Below are positions 53,678 through 61,456 of a stretch of DNA of 64,000 nt, piece after piece. The stretch is from an uncultured Prevotellaceae bacterium (GTDB lineage Bacteria > Bacteroidota > Bacteroidia > Bacteroidales > Bacteroidaceae), in contig CAMVAT010000006.1 of the NCBI GenBank assembly GCA_947165505.1, forward strand, positions 50,738 to 114,737. The letters are read 5' to 3'. Both the position numbers and the translations under genes were made by a program. Position 1 is the stretch's first letter. Each line of letters begins with the position of its first letter. A model generated the notes under the pieces. The model made no database searches. It saw only the letters and a program-made list of their open reading frames with translations, and was not told the origin of the DNA.

Positions 53678-54550
53678 CTATTTTACGAGAATCACCAGAT
53701 ACTTGCTGGTGCTCCAGAATTGGTCGGGGTAGAGGATGCGCAGCACATACTGACCGGTGGCATCGGGCGTGAGTGAATACGAACCCATTGGGTGCGAGGT
53801 CATTAGTCTGGCCGACTTAGAGTAAAGCTTGATTTCTTTCTCCAAGCGGATGTCTTCTATCTTGGTGAAGTAGTTCTTGTTGTAGTTGCCTTTCATCACC
53901 TCTCCCTTCGCCAAGATGCCCTGTTCCTTGAGTTCGCTCTTAGTGCCGAACACATAGTAGGCGGTGTTCAACTGGCGGTCTTGTTCTTTGATGGTCTGCG
54001 ACTTCTGCGAACTCTCGTCTTTCAGCGTCTCCACGTTGTTGTTGAGCGTGGTGACCTGCTGGTCGAGCTGTGTGATTTGCTCCTGCTTCGTGTTCAACTC
54101 GGTCTGGAACTGCTCGCGCAGCAGTTTGATCTGCTTGTCTTTTTCATCCAGCTGTTTCACCAGTCCGTCGATGGTTTTCTTCAGTTCTTCGCCATTGATG
54201 CTGCTTTCACGCAGTTGCTGCCGCAGCTTTTCTATCAGTTCGCGGTTGGTCTTCATCTTCTCTTGGATGAAGGCCATGTTCTCGCGTATCTGCTCCGCCT
54301 TGTCGGCTCCCTCGCCGCCCTTGGCCAATGTGATGCGGTCTTCGGCCTCGCTGATGAGCCGGAAGCCCTCCAATATCTCGTTTTGTATGGCCGCCATGTC
54401 GGCTCGCTCATTGCGCTCCTGTTCCAAGACGCGCTCCAGCGAGTCGGCCTTCTCATTGACTTGCGGTTTGTTTTCTACCGTTTTCTTCTCATCTTTGCAG
54501 CCTCCCAGCACCAGCATGCCGGCGGCGATTACAAGTATGATTTTTCTCAT
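53678..54550 (-). CDS. Coiled-coil lipoprotein, Cbp1-like
   Basis: 290 residues with lipobox VLGGC (Cys18). Residues about 30-195 are almost entirely coiled coil (ADSLERVLEQERNERADMAA through KQEQITQLDQQVTTLNNNVETL). A C-terminal globular part of about 90 residues (FGTKSELKEQGILAKGEVMKGNYNKNYFTKIEDIR) follows. This build matches the Bacteroidales family named after the B. fragilis collagen-binding protein Cbp1; actual collagen binding cannot be read from sequence. Its start overlaps the rsmI stop by four bases, so the two are cotranscribed. Confidence 0.75.
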   Translation of the reverse strand: MRKIILVIAAGMLVLGGCKDEKKTVENKPQVNEKADSLERVLEQERNERADMAAIQNEILEGFRLISEAEDRITLAKGGEGADKAEQIRENMAFIQEKMKTNRELIEKLRQQLRESSINGEELKKTIDGLVKQLDEKDKQIKLLREQFQTELNTKQEQITQLDQQVTTLNNNVETLKDESSQKSQTIKEQDRQLNTAYYVFGTKSELKEQGILAKGEVMKGNYNKNYFTKIEDIRLEKEIKLYSKSARLMTSHPMGSYSLTPDATGQYVLRILYPDQFWSTSKYLVILVK

Positions 54551-55245
54551 TGTTCCTCTTGTTTATGATGTTTTGTTAGTTGTCCTTCTACAATGATGAC
54601 GATCTCGCCTTTCGGCTCATGTTCGGTGAAGTGGTCGATGACCTCGGCGAGGGTGCCTCTGACGTGCTGCTCGTGCACCTTGGATATCTCGCGTGCCACA
54701 CTCACATGGCGCTCGGCGCCAAAGGTCTCGGCGAATAGTTGCAGCGTCTTGACCACGCGGTAGGGCGACTCGTAAAAGACCATGGTGCGTGTCTCGTCGG
54801 CGAGTGCCTCCACGCGCGTCTTGCGTCCTTTCTTCTGTGGCAGGAAGCCCTCGAACACAAACCGGTCGCACGGCAGTCCGGATGCCACCAAGGCGGGCAC
54901 AAACGCCGTGGCACCCGGCAGGCATACCACCTCGACACCGGCCGCCACCGCCTCGCGCACCAGATAGAACCCGGGGTCGCTGATGCCCGGAGTGCCGGCG
55001 TCACTGATGAGCGCGATGTTCATACCCGCTTTCAGCTTCTCGACCACGCCCACGGATGTGCCGTGCTCATTGAACTTATGATGCGAGGCCAGTCGGTTTT
55101 TGATGTCGAAATGCTTGAGCAGGATGCCCGACGTGCGGGTATCCTCGGCCAGGATGAGGTCGGCCTCTTTGAGCAGGCGTATGGCGCGCAGCGTCATGTC
55201 CTCCAGATTGCCCACGGGTGTCGGTATGATGTATAGTGTGCCCAT
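54547..55245 (-). CDS. rsmI: 16S rRNA (cytidine-1402-2'-O)-methyltransferase
   Basis: 232 residues from ATG 55245 (MGTLYIIPTPVGNLEDMT, the standard RsmI start; the frame to 55284 is not favoured). Conserved tetrapyrrole-methylase-fold blocks: LILAEDTRTS, ISDAGTPGISDPG, PGATAFVPALVASGLP, and FYESPYRV. It methylates the 2'-O of C1402 in the decoding centre. The family is about 280 residues; this is the shorter form without the small C-terminal domain. Confidence 0.95.
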   Translation of the reverse strand: MGTLYIIPTPVGNLEDMTLRAIRLLKEADLILAEDTRTSGILLKHFDIKNRLASHHKFNEHGTSVGVVEKLKAGMNIALISDAGTPGISDPGFYLVREAVAAGVEVVCLPGATAFVPALVASGLPCDRFVFEGFLPQKKGRKTRVEALADETRTMVFYESPYRVVKTLQLFAETFGAERHVSVAREISKVHEQHVRGTLAEVIDHFTEHEPKGEIVIIVEGQLTKHHKQEEQ

Positions 55246-55300
55246 ATCAGCGGCAAATATACTCCATTTTATCGTTCTGTGCAAAAAAACACCCTATTTC

Positions 55301-55332
55301 TTTGCAATTTTTAAAACGTCTTTGTAATTTTG
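55301..55332 (+). promoter_or_regulatory. Promoter of tdk
   Basis: TTTG 55301-55304, 20-base spacer, TAATTTTG 55325-55332. The tdk ATG is 221 bases further on, so the leader RNA would include all three repeat elements between them. Confidence 0.65.
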
Positions 55333-55343
55333 CAGAATATTAA

Positions 55344-55378
55344 GAGGTGAGAGGTAAGAGGTGAGAGGTGAGAGATTA
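55344..55378. repeat. 7-bp array (GAGGTGA/GAGGTAA)
   Basis: GAGGTGA, GAGGTAA, GAGGTGA, GAGGTGA, GAGATTA, followed by CCTCGC. The end GAGATTACCTCGC is the reverse complement of the edge of the array near 15752. Confidence 0.8.
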
Positions 55379-55391
55379 CCTCGCCACGCGA

Positions 55392-55471
55392 GTAGGGACA
55401 GGGCGTGCCCTGTCCGCCGTGAACCATGCGATGAGATTCCCGCTTGCGGACAGGGCACGCCCTGTCCCTAC
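55392..55471. repeat. Paired REP-like palindrome, copy 3
   Basis: Same unit as at 1453 and 15669; spacer about 30 bases. It lies in the tdk leader. Confidence 0.85.
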
Positions 55472-55497
55472 TTCCAAGCACGACGACTATTGTCCAC

Positions 55498-55545
55498 ACT
55501 CCCACACTCCTAGACTCCCACACTCCTAAACTCCTAAACTCCTTC
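55498..55545. repeat. 8-bp array (ACTCCCAC/ACTCCTAA)
   Basis: Six octamers: ACTCCCAC, ACTCCTAG, ACTCCCAC, ACTCCTAA, ACTCCTAA, ACTCCTTC. Confidence 0.8.
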
Positions 55546-55553
55546 ACGTTAAC

Positions 55554-56144
55554 ATGACCGATTTTTTTTCAGGTGAACCACAGCGCCCCGGGCGCATAGA
55601 AGTAGTGTGCGGTTCGATGTTCTCGGGCAAGACCGAGGAACTGATACGCCGGATGAAGCGTGCGCAGTTTGCACGCCAAAAGGTAGAGATATTCAAGCCC
55701 GCCATTGACACCCGTTATTCTGAGGAGGAGGTGGTGAGCCACGACCGCCATGCCATACCCAGCACGCCGATAGACAGCAGTTCGTCGATACTGCTGCTGT
55801 CGTCCGACATCGACGTGGTGGGCATCGATGAGGCGCAGTTTCTCGACATGGGGCTCGTAGATGTGTGCAACGAACTGGCCAACCGTGGCGTGCGCGTCAT
55901 CATCGCCGGGCTCGACATGGACTATAAGGGCGTGCCCTTCGGACCCATGCCCGCGCTGTGTGCCATCGCCGACGAGGTGACCAAGGTGCATGCCATCTGC
56001 GTGCGCTGCGGCAACCTGGCCTATGTGAGCCACCGACTGGTGAAAAACGACAAACGTGTGCTCCTGGGCGAGGTGGGCGAGTATGAGCCGCTCTGCCGCG
56101 TTTGTTACCAGAAATGTCTGGAGCAGGAGGAGAAGAAAGACTAA
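55554..56144 (+). CDS. tdk: Thymidine kinase
   Basis: 196 residues, type II thymidine kinase. P-loop [14 protein letters not shown] (about 21-34), Walker B-like [11 protein letters not shown], the lasso-loop region with [10 protein letters not shown], and a structural zinc site from two Cys pairs (CVRCGN and CRVC in [11 protein letters not shown]). It phosphorylates thymidine in salvage. The ATG is followed by a run of eight T within codons 3-5, a possible slippage site. Confidence 0.95.
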   Translation: MTDFFSGEPQRPGRIEVVCGSMFSGKTEELIRRMKRAQFARQKVEIFKPAIDTRYSEEEVVSHDRHAIPSTPIDSSSSILLLSSDIDVVGIDEAQFLDMGLVDVCNELANRGVRVIIAGLDMDYKGVPFGPMPALCAIADEVTKVHAICVRCGNLAYVSHRLVKNDKRVLLGEVGEYEPLCRVCYQKCLEQEEKKD

Positions 56145-56167
56145 AATTGAAAAAAATACCGAAAAAA

Positions 56168-56199
56168 TTTGGTGGTTTCAAATATTCGCCGTACCTTTG
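56168..56199 (+). promoter_or_regulatory. Promoter of tRNA-Lys
   Basis: TTTG 56168-56171, 20-base spacer, TACCTTTG 56192-56199; the tRNA begins 32 bases later. Confidence 0.7.
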
Positions 56200-56230
56200 C
56201 ACCGCTTTTCAGATGAAAGGCATTTACGGA

Positions 56231-56303
56231 GACTCGTTAGCTCAGTTGGTAGAGCACAACACTTTTAATGTTGGGGTCTTGGGTTCGAGCCCCAAACGAG
56301 TCA
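56231..56303 (+). tRNA. tRNA-Lys (anticodon TTT)
   Basis: A 73-base cloverleaf: acceptor GACTCGT / ACGAGTC with discriminator A, D arm GCTCAGTTGGTAGAGC, anticodon arm CAACA-CTTTTAA-TGTTG with anticodon TTT, T arm TTGGG-TTCGAGC-CCCAA. CCA is not encoded. Confidence 0.97.
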
Positions 56304-56305
56304 CA

Positions 56306-56334
56306 AAAAGAGGTCACATCGACCTCTTTTTTTT
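56306..56334 (+). terminator. Rho-independent terminator after tRNA-Lys
   Basis: Stem AAAAGAGGTC / GACCTCTTTT with loop ACATC, running into eight T. Confidence 0.85.
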
Positions 56335-56342
56335 GTTGATAG

Positions 56343-56792
56343 TCACTTCTTCTTTCGCGTCACATAGATGCCAATTCCTATCAGCAGAAGGATGACGGCG
56401 ATGGAGAATATGAATTTGAAGACACCTTCGTGAAGGTACTTCAGATAAAACCACCCATAGTTGAAAGCAAAGAGGGCTGCACCGCCGGCAACGGCGATGG
56501 CTAACGCCCCTGTTGCTCCTCTTGGGCTTGTCTTCCACGATTGCTTGCTGACGACATTTCCACCCACTACCACTACAGGGATGAGACCGATGAGGAGTGA
56601 GACAACCAGGATGCGCGTCTGCTTGTCATGCTCTTCGTTCTCTGCTTCCGCTGCCCGTTGTCTCACCTGTTCAAATTTCTCAATCTGCTTGCGGTGCTTC
56701 CCGTCTTTGTCGTACATGCCGTACATCTCCTCAGGCGACGGTGCCACTTGAAGGCTTGACAGGAATAGCAATATTGTAAGTAGCGTTCTCAT
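56343..56792 (-). CDS. Small membrane protein of unknown function
   Basis: 149 residues from ATG 56792. N-terminal hydrophobic segment MRTLLTILLFLSSLQVAPSPEE (signal peptide or anchor), a charged region (KQIEKFEQVRQRAAEAENEEHDKQ), then three membrane helices: RILVVSLLIGLIPVVVVGGNV, GALAIAVAGGAALFAFNYGWF and FKFIFSIAVILLLIGIGIYV, ending TRKKK. No family is recognised. It follows the large secreted protein gene with a 20-base gap and is likely cotranscribed with it. Confidence 0.7.
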   Translation of the reverse strand: MRTLLTILLFLSSLQVAPSPEEMYGMYDKDGKHRKQIEKFEQVRQRAAEAENEEHDKQTRILVVSLLIGLIPVVVVGGNVVSKQSWKTSPRGATGALAIAVAGGAALFAFNYGWFYLKYLHEGVFKFIFSIAVILLLIGIGIYVTRKKK

Positions 56793-56812
56793 TGAATTGT
56801 CGTTTTTAGGGT

Positions 56813-58570
56813 TCACCAATTCTCTTTCGACCCATACACTTTTCCATTGACCAAGGCTTTGATGTCTGAGATGACAGGTCGGTTGGTCACAGGGTCCAAT
56901 TGAAGGGCAGGCTTAATGGTCATGTCTTGCACCGACGCTTTCCATGCTTTTTTCACACTCTCTGCCTCAGCCTCAGGCACGGGCAACATTACGGTGCCCC
57001 AAGCCGTCTTCACAGGGTAGGCTTGCTGTGCGCGGTCATATTTGCCGAGTTGATAGTCCTTGCGGTGCAACTCATGCTGCATGTGGAGATAATCCTTCAT
57101 CAACGTCCCTTCTTTCAAATCTTGATGCGCTTGATAGACAGCCTCTTCTTTGTCGGTGGCCGTGTTGAGCCGTTGCAGCACATTGATGGCTCTGTTCTCG
57201 CAGAAGGCCTTATAGTCGGTGTCGGTATTCTCTCTCACGGGCGTGGTTTTCTTGCCTTCGGTGAAGAGCCGTGTGGCGAATTGTTCCACTTCGGCGGCGG
57301 TGTAGATGGTGGGCAGCGTGACGGGCTTGTCCACATCGGCCAGCGTCAGTGCATACTTGTCGGCGTTGCCCACGATGCAATAAGTGTAGGTATTCGGGTC
57401 TTTGGCCAGTTTGATGTGTTGGGTTTTAAACATATCGTACTGTGGAGCGATGGTTTCATAAAAACCGTAATACGTCTTTCCGTCGCTCTTTTTGGCGACC
57501 AGCTCCAGCACGCCGCATTTGCCGTCTTTCCATACCTTGACATAATTGGCAAACGGCCCCATCTTCTCTATCCGGTCATAATTGATGTCGCTGAACAGTT
57601 CGCCGTCGGTGGTCATCAGTCCGAACCGCGTCTTTCCCTCATCATCAGGCTCCGACACGATCAGGCACTCCTGATAATGCCCGTCAAGATATACTTTATG
57701 GTCCTCGACACTGTTGACCACGCGGCTGATGGTTATGCCAAGTGGGTCGTTTGATAGTTGGTCAAGATTGTTAAGGATAAGCCACCGCCCGTCTTGCAAC
57801 TGGCAGTAGGCACGGTAGGGACTGTCTTTGAGGACCACATCTTGGAAGTCGAAATCAAAGCCTTTATAGGTTTCAAACACACCGTCGCCGGAGAAGAGTC
57901 GCCAGTGGTTGCGGCTATACTCGTCGCGCTGGTTGAGGAACAGCGACGAAAGTCCTGGATAATACTTCACCTCATCGTATTCGTAGTCGATGATGGTTTC
58001 CTTATATTCTACATCCTCCACGCCCCATTTCTTGGTGGTCTTCAGCTGCATGGTCGCTCTCGAACCGTCAATCATCCAGATGCGCTCGTAATGAGGGGGG
58101 TAGTGCCAGGCGGTGCCGTCACTGGATTCCTTCCAGACACCCATACCTTTGCCTGGCACGCTGTACACGCGATAGTCGCCTCGGGTCTGTTCGAAATGGG
58201 CTTCAATCCTCTCTCGTACTGCGGCTGGTATCGAATAATACTCCTCAAGCACGTTGTTGTTGCCCTGATGTTCTTGCCGTGGAGTGTAGTCACGCAGATG
58301 GGTCGAGGGCTGTTGTGTGGTCGTCGTGGTGGTTGGCTTTGAGGGCGTAACACTGGGTTTAGGCGTTGACGGACTTGGTGAGGACGTGGTTGACGATGAC
58401 TCCTCCTCGTCTGCCGGTTCGGAATAATAGGGACACCCACGCTTGTGGTCTTCACCTGTCTTCAGGTTCACTTCGCAGTAGGCGCAGACTGGGTCGCCAG
58501 GATCGGGTATCTGTGCACGGGTAGCCGTTGCCGCCAGTGCCAGTAATGCTATTAGGCTAATTCTTTTCAT
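56813..58570 (-). CDS. Secreted protein with a CxxC-H-C knuckle, Ser/Thr/Pro linker and WG-repeat-like body
   Basis: 585 residues. Signal peptide MKRISLIALLALAATATRAQ. Directly after it is a small cysteine motif CAYCEVNLKTGEDHKRGC that could bind a metal or form a disulfide. A low-complexity linker of Ser, Thr and Pro follows (about 55-95), then a large body with repeats such as RWLILNNLDQLS, TRFGLMTTDGELFSDINYDRI and GKCGVLELVAKK, which resemble WG-repeat/beta-propeller-like units. The end is helical and charged. I do not know the function; it is probably periplasmic or surface-exposed. Confidence 0.65.
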   Translation of the reverse strand: MKRISLIALLALAATATRAQIPDPGDPVCAYCEVNLKTGEDHKRGCPYYSEPADEEESSSTTSSPSPSTPKPSVTPSKPTTTTTTQQPSTHLRDYTPRQEHQGNNNVLEEYYSIPAAVRERIEAHFEQTRGDYRVYSVPGKGMGVWKESSDGTAWHYPPHYERIWMIDGSRATMQLKTTKKWGVEDVEYKETIIDYEYDEVKYYPGLSSLFLNQRDEYSRNHWRLFSGDGVFETYKGFDFDFQDVVLKDSPYRAYCQLQDGRWLILNNLDQLSNDPLGITISRVVNSVEDHKVYLDGHYQECLIVSEPDDEGKTRFGLMTTDGELFSDINYDRIEKMGPFANYVKVWKDGKCGVLELVAKKSDGKTYYGFYETIAPQYDMFKTQHIKLAKDPNTYTYCIVGNADKYALTLADVDKPVTLPTIYTAAEVEQFATRLFTEGKKTTPVRENTDTDYKAFCENRAINVLQRLNTATDKEEAVYQAHQDLKEGTLMKDYLHMQHELHRKDYQLGKYDRAQQAYPVKTAWGTVMLPVPEAEAESVKKAWKASVQDMTIKPALQLDPVTNRPVISDIKALVNGKVYGSKENW

Positions 58571-58582
58571 TGCGGTAAGGTT

Positions 58583-59104
58583 TTAGTATTGGAAAAACAT
58601 GGCTCCCGGCGCATCGGGATTCTTAATGCGCCTGATGATAACCTCGCCGCTGTGCATGGGATAGGCCAACTTCGGTGTGCACCCCACGGCGAGGATGAGT
58701 GTCTTGAGGTTGTCGCTTTCAATATGGACAAACTTCAGATTCCAATTTTTGGAGAGATCTACCGTGTCCTGTTTGCTCTCGCCCAGCCATAGCTTCTCCA
58801 GATTGGGAAACTTAGCAAGGTCTTCATAGGTGCTGACCTCGAACATGTCAGTGCGATACTGCGTAAGAACCAGAGACTTCAGGGAGTCGGCCTCTGCCTT
58901 TGAGATCTTTCCGTCCTGATCAGTATCACCATGGATGAGTGCCCGTCGCTCCACGTTCTGGTCAGCGAACGTAAGCGACTGCGCACTGACTCTGAAAGCA
59001 TCAAGCAGGCAAAAGACAATCAAGATGAACACTACCGGCACCTTCCTTCCACGACGGTTTGACTTGGTGCCACCCTCTATTTGCTGATTAACATATTGCT
59101 CCAT
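58583..59104 (-). CDS. Membrane-anchored or secreted protein with an EF-hand and leucine-rich segment
   Basis: 173 residues. A hydrophobic segment VPVVFILIVFCLLDAFRVSAQ (about 23-42) after a basic N-terminus suggests a signal anchor or signal peptide. A canonical EF-hand loop DTDQDGKISKAE (60-71) has all calcium-ligand positions filled. The C-terminal half (LAKFPNLEKLWLGESKQDTVDLSKNWNLKFVHIESDNLKTL) resembles leucine-rich repeats. It starts the three-gene minus-strand row ending at 56343. Confidence 0.7.
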   Translation of the reverse strand: MEQYVNQQIEGGTKSNRRGRKVPVVFILIVFCLLDAFRVSAQSLTFADQNVERRALIHGDTDQDGKISKAEADSLKSLVLTQYRTDMFEVSTYEDLAKFPNLEKLWLGESKQDTVDLSKNWNLKFVHIESDNLKTLILAVGCTPKLAYPMHSGEVIIRRIKNPDAPGAMFFQY

Positions 59105-59130
59105 AATCGTAATGTTTTCGTATTTGGCTT

Positions 59131-59161
59131 CAAATATAATATATATATTTCAAACTGCAAA
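59131..59161 (-). promoter_or_regulatory. Promoter of the 59104-56343 gene row
   Basis: On the minus strand: TTTG (59161-59158), 19-base spacer, TATATTTG (59138-59131), 27 bases before the ATG at 59104. Confidence 0.65.
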
Positions 59162-59190
59162 GAAAATGATAAAAAATTTTACATTTTATT

Positions 59191-59496
59191 ATGAAGACAA
59201 ACAATCACAAAATCGTTGATTACGACCTTGTTCTCGATGCCAAGTTCAGCAAAGTAGGAACACCCGAGCGTGCTCAAGCGGAAGAGGCTGCCTTTTCCTT
59301 TTATTCTGGTCAGATTCTCCAAAATGCAAGGAAAGAAGCAAAGGTCACTCAAGAAGAGCTGGCACGTAGAACCAATACGACCAAGTCTTACATTTCCAAA
59401 GTAGAAAATGGTGTTGTCACTCCAAGCGTAGGTGTTTTCTATCGTTTCATCAATGCTTTAGGATTAAGTGTTGAAAAAGTGAAACCACTCTATTAA
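59191..59496 (+). CDS. XRE-family helix-turn-helix protein (HigA-like), no partner toxin
   Basis: 101 residues. The HTH_3 domain occupies about 38-98: ILQNARKEAKVTQEELARRTNTTKSYISKVENGVVTPSVGVFYRFINALGL. The N-terminal about 35 residues contain YDLVLDAKFSKVGTPERAQAEEAAFSFYSGQ, a form known from antitoxin-type regulators paired with HigB/RelE toxins. No toxin gene lies on either side. Base composition is clearly more AT-rich than its neighbours, which suggests recent acquisition. It may be an orphan antitoxin or a simple repressor. Confidence 0.85.
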   Translation: MKTNNHKIVDYDLVLDAKFSKVGTPERAQAEEAAFSFYSGQILQNARKEAKVTQEELARRTNTTKSYISKVENGVVTPSVGVFYRFINALGLSVEKVKPLY

Positions 59497-59859
59497 TAGA
59501 ATAGTGCCAAAAATATATGCTGACATAATATCCATGGGGGCTATGTCTGCATTTTTTTGTAATTTCACGGATTTTTCAGATTTTTCTTGCTGATGATCAG
59601 CAGGTCGTTAATCCGTGAAATCCGTGAAATCCGTTGTTGAAGAGAAATCCAAGTATTCCCTTTTTGCTATGTTTTTACTTTTCGCTGCAAATTTAAATAT
59701 TATTTCACATAAAGAGACGCTGCCGCCTCTTAATATGTGTTAACAAAATGGATGCTTGCCGGCTGATTCGTGAATTATTTTGTGTGTTTTTTTCGTTATA
59801 TTGATACTTTTTTCTTATTTTTGCATCCGAAACGAGACAATAACTAAAAAACCAACGAT
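59497..59859. other. Intergenic region before the HerA-like gene
   Basis: A 363-base gap with the third ATCCGTG-type palindromic repeat (59557-59652), an AT-rich stretch, and a -7 element TATTTTTG at 59816-59823 (37 bases before the ATG, with no clear TTTG box). No gene is seen. Confidence 0.6.
59557..59652. repeat. Dispersed palindromic repeat (ATCCGTG-type), copy 3
   Basis: TTTCACGGATTTTTCAGATT, centre TGCTGATGATCAGCA, then AATCCGTGAAATCCGTG and GTTGAAGAGAAATCC. Confidence 0.75.
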
Positions 59860-61437
59860 ATGTACGACAAACAACACGGACTTTACATCGCACATAGCCC
59901 TGCAGGGGCACTGAGCGTCATTGGAAAGATGGCCAACCGGCACGGACTCATCGCCGGGGCCACGGGTACAGGTAAGACCGTCACGCTGCAAGTGATGGCC
60001 GAGTCGTTCTGCCAGGCAGGCGTGCCCTGCTTCATGGCCGATATGAAGGGCGACCTCTCCGGCATCTCGCAGACAGGTAAGATGAGCGGGTTCATCGAGA
60101 AGCGCCTGCCTGAGTTCGGCATCGAGAACCCACAGTTCCAAAGCTGCCCGGTGCGGTTCTTCGACGTCTATGGCGAACAGGGACACCCCATGCGCACCAC
60201 CATCTCGCAGATGGGGCCGCAGCTCATCTCCAGGCTGCTGCAGCTCAACGAGACGCAAGACGGCGTGCTCAATATCGTCTTCCGCATCGCCGACGACCGC
60301 GGACTGCTCATCCTCGACCTCAAAGACCTGCGCTCCATGCTCGACTATGTGTCGAAAAACGCCAAGGACTTCACCACACAGTACGGCAACATCTCGGCGG
60401 CCTCGGTAGGTGCCATCCAGCGCGCGCTGCTGCAACTGGAGAACCAAGGTGCCGACCGGTTCTTCGGTGAACCCGCCTTCGACATCTACGACCTGATGCA
60501 GACCGAGGGCGGAAAGGGTGTGATGAACGTGCTGGCCGCCGACAAACTGATGATGCAGCCCAAGCTCTATTCCACCTTCCTGCTCTGGCTCATGAGCGAG
60601 CTCTACTCCACACTGCCCGAGGTAGGCGACCAGGAACTGCCCAAGCTCGTGTTCTTCTTCGACGAGGCCCACATGCTCTTCGAGGGCACCTCGAAAGCCC
60701 TGTTAGACAAGATTGAGCAGGTGATCAGACTCATCCGCTCCAAAGGCGTGGGTATCTACTTCATCACGCAGAGTCCCACCGACATACCCGAGAGCATCCT
60801 CGGACAACTGGGCAACCGTGTGCAGCATGCCCTGCGCGCCTATACACCCAAAGACCAGAAAGCTGTGAAGACCGCCGCCGACACCTTCCGTGCCAACCCG
60901 GCGTTTAAGACCGACGAGGCCATCATGCAACTGGAGACAGGCGAGGCGCTCGTCAGCTTCCTCGACGAGAAAGGCGCCCCCCGGGTGGTGGAGCGCGCCA
61001 AGATACTCTTCCCGCTGTCGCAGATAGGAGCCATCACCACCGAACAGCGTGCCGACATCGTGCGCCGCAGCCGCATTTACGGCAAGTACGACAAGATGGT
61101 GGACCGCGAGAGCGCCTACGAGATACTGGCCAAGGAGGCAGAGAAGGCTGCCAAGGAAGCAGAGGAACAGAAAGAGTTGGAAGCCAAGGAGAAGGAAGAG
61201 AAAGCCAAGGAAAAAGAGGGCAAGAAGAAACCTGGCATCTTTAAAAAGGTGCTCAAGGCTATCATCACAGCAGTGACCTCGGCACTGGCCGCCATCGCCG
61301 GCGCCTTCGTCACCAGCAAGATTACCGGCAAGAAGTCGAAGAGCAAGACATCGGCCGCCGAGAAAGTGGTGAAGAACGCCACCACCGCCGCCACACGCAC
61401 CATCACGCGTGACATCCTGGGCAACCTGATCAAATAG
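59860..61437 (+). CDS. HerA-like ATPase, DUF853/YjgR family
   Basis: 525 residues. Walker A GATGTGKT at 33-40 and Walker [10 protein letters not shown] (D268, E269), with the family's [12 protein letters not shown] and [32 protein letters not shown] blocks. This is the HerA/FtsK-like P-loop core of the DUF853 (YjgR) group, hexameric ATPases of unclear cellular role. The C-terminal about 110 residues hold a Lys/Glu-rich helix (about 425-460), then a short hydrophobic stretch ([19 protein letters not shown]), as in other family members. It is followed after 19 bases by the CotH gene. Confidence 0.88.
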   Translation: MYDKQHGLYIAHSPAGALSVIGKMANRHGLIAGATGTGKTVTLQVMAESFCQAGVPCFMADMKGDLSGISQTGKMSGFIEKRLPEFGIENPQFQSCPVRFFDVYGEQGHPMRTTISQMGPQLISRLLQLNETQDGVLNIVFRIADDRGLLILDLKDLRSMLDYVSKNAKDFTTQYGNISAASVGAIQRALLQLENQGADRFFGEPAFDIYDLMQTEGGKGVMNVLAADKLMMQPKLYSTFLLWLMSELYSTLPEVGDQELPKLVFFFDEAHMLFEGTSKALLDKIEQVIRLIRSKGVGIYFITQSPTDIPESILGQLGNRVQHALRAYTPKDQKAVKTAADTFRANPAFKTDEAIMQLETGEALVSFLDEKGAPRVVERAKILFPLSQIGAITTEQRADIVRRSRIYGKYDKMVDRESAYEILAKEAEKAAKEAEEQKELEAKEKEEKAKEKEGKKKPGIFKKVLKAIITAVTSALAAIAGAFVTSKITGKKSKSKTSAAEKVVKNATTAATRTITRDILGNLIK

Positions 61438-61456
61438 CGTCAGTGTCGGTCTCCTT

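Larger units (their letters stand above)
55246..55553. other. Intergenic leader of tdk with repeats
   Basis: A 308-base gap that contains the tdk promoter, a GAGGTGA/GAGGTAA 7-bp array (55344-55378), the third paired palindrome (55392-55471) and an 8-bp ACTCCCAC/ACTCCTAA array (55498-55545) ending eight bases before the tdk ATG. Confidence 0.75.
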
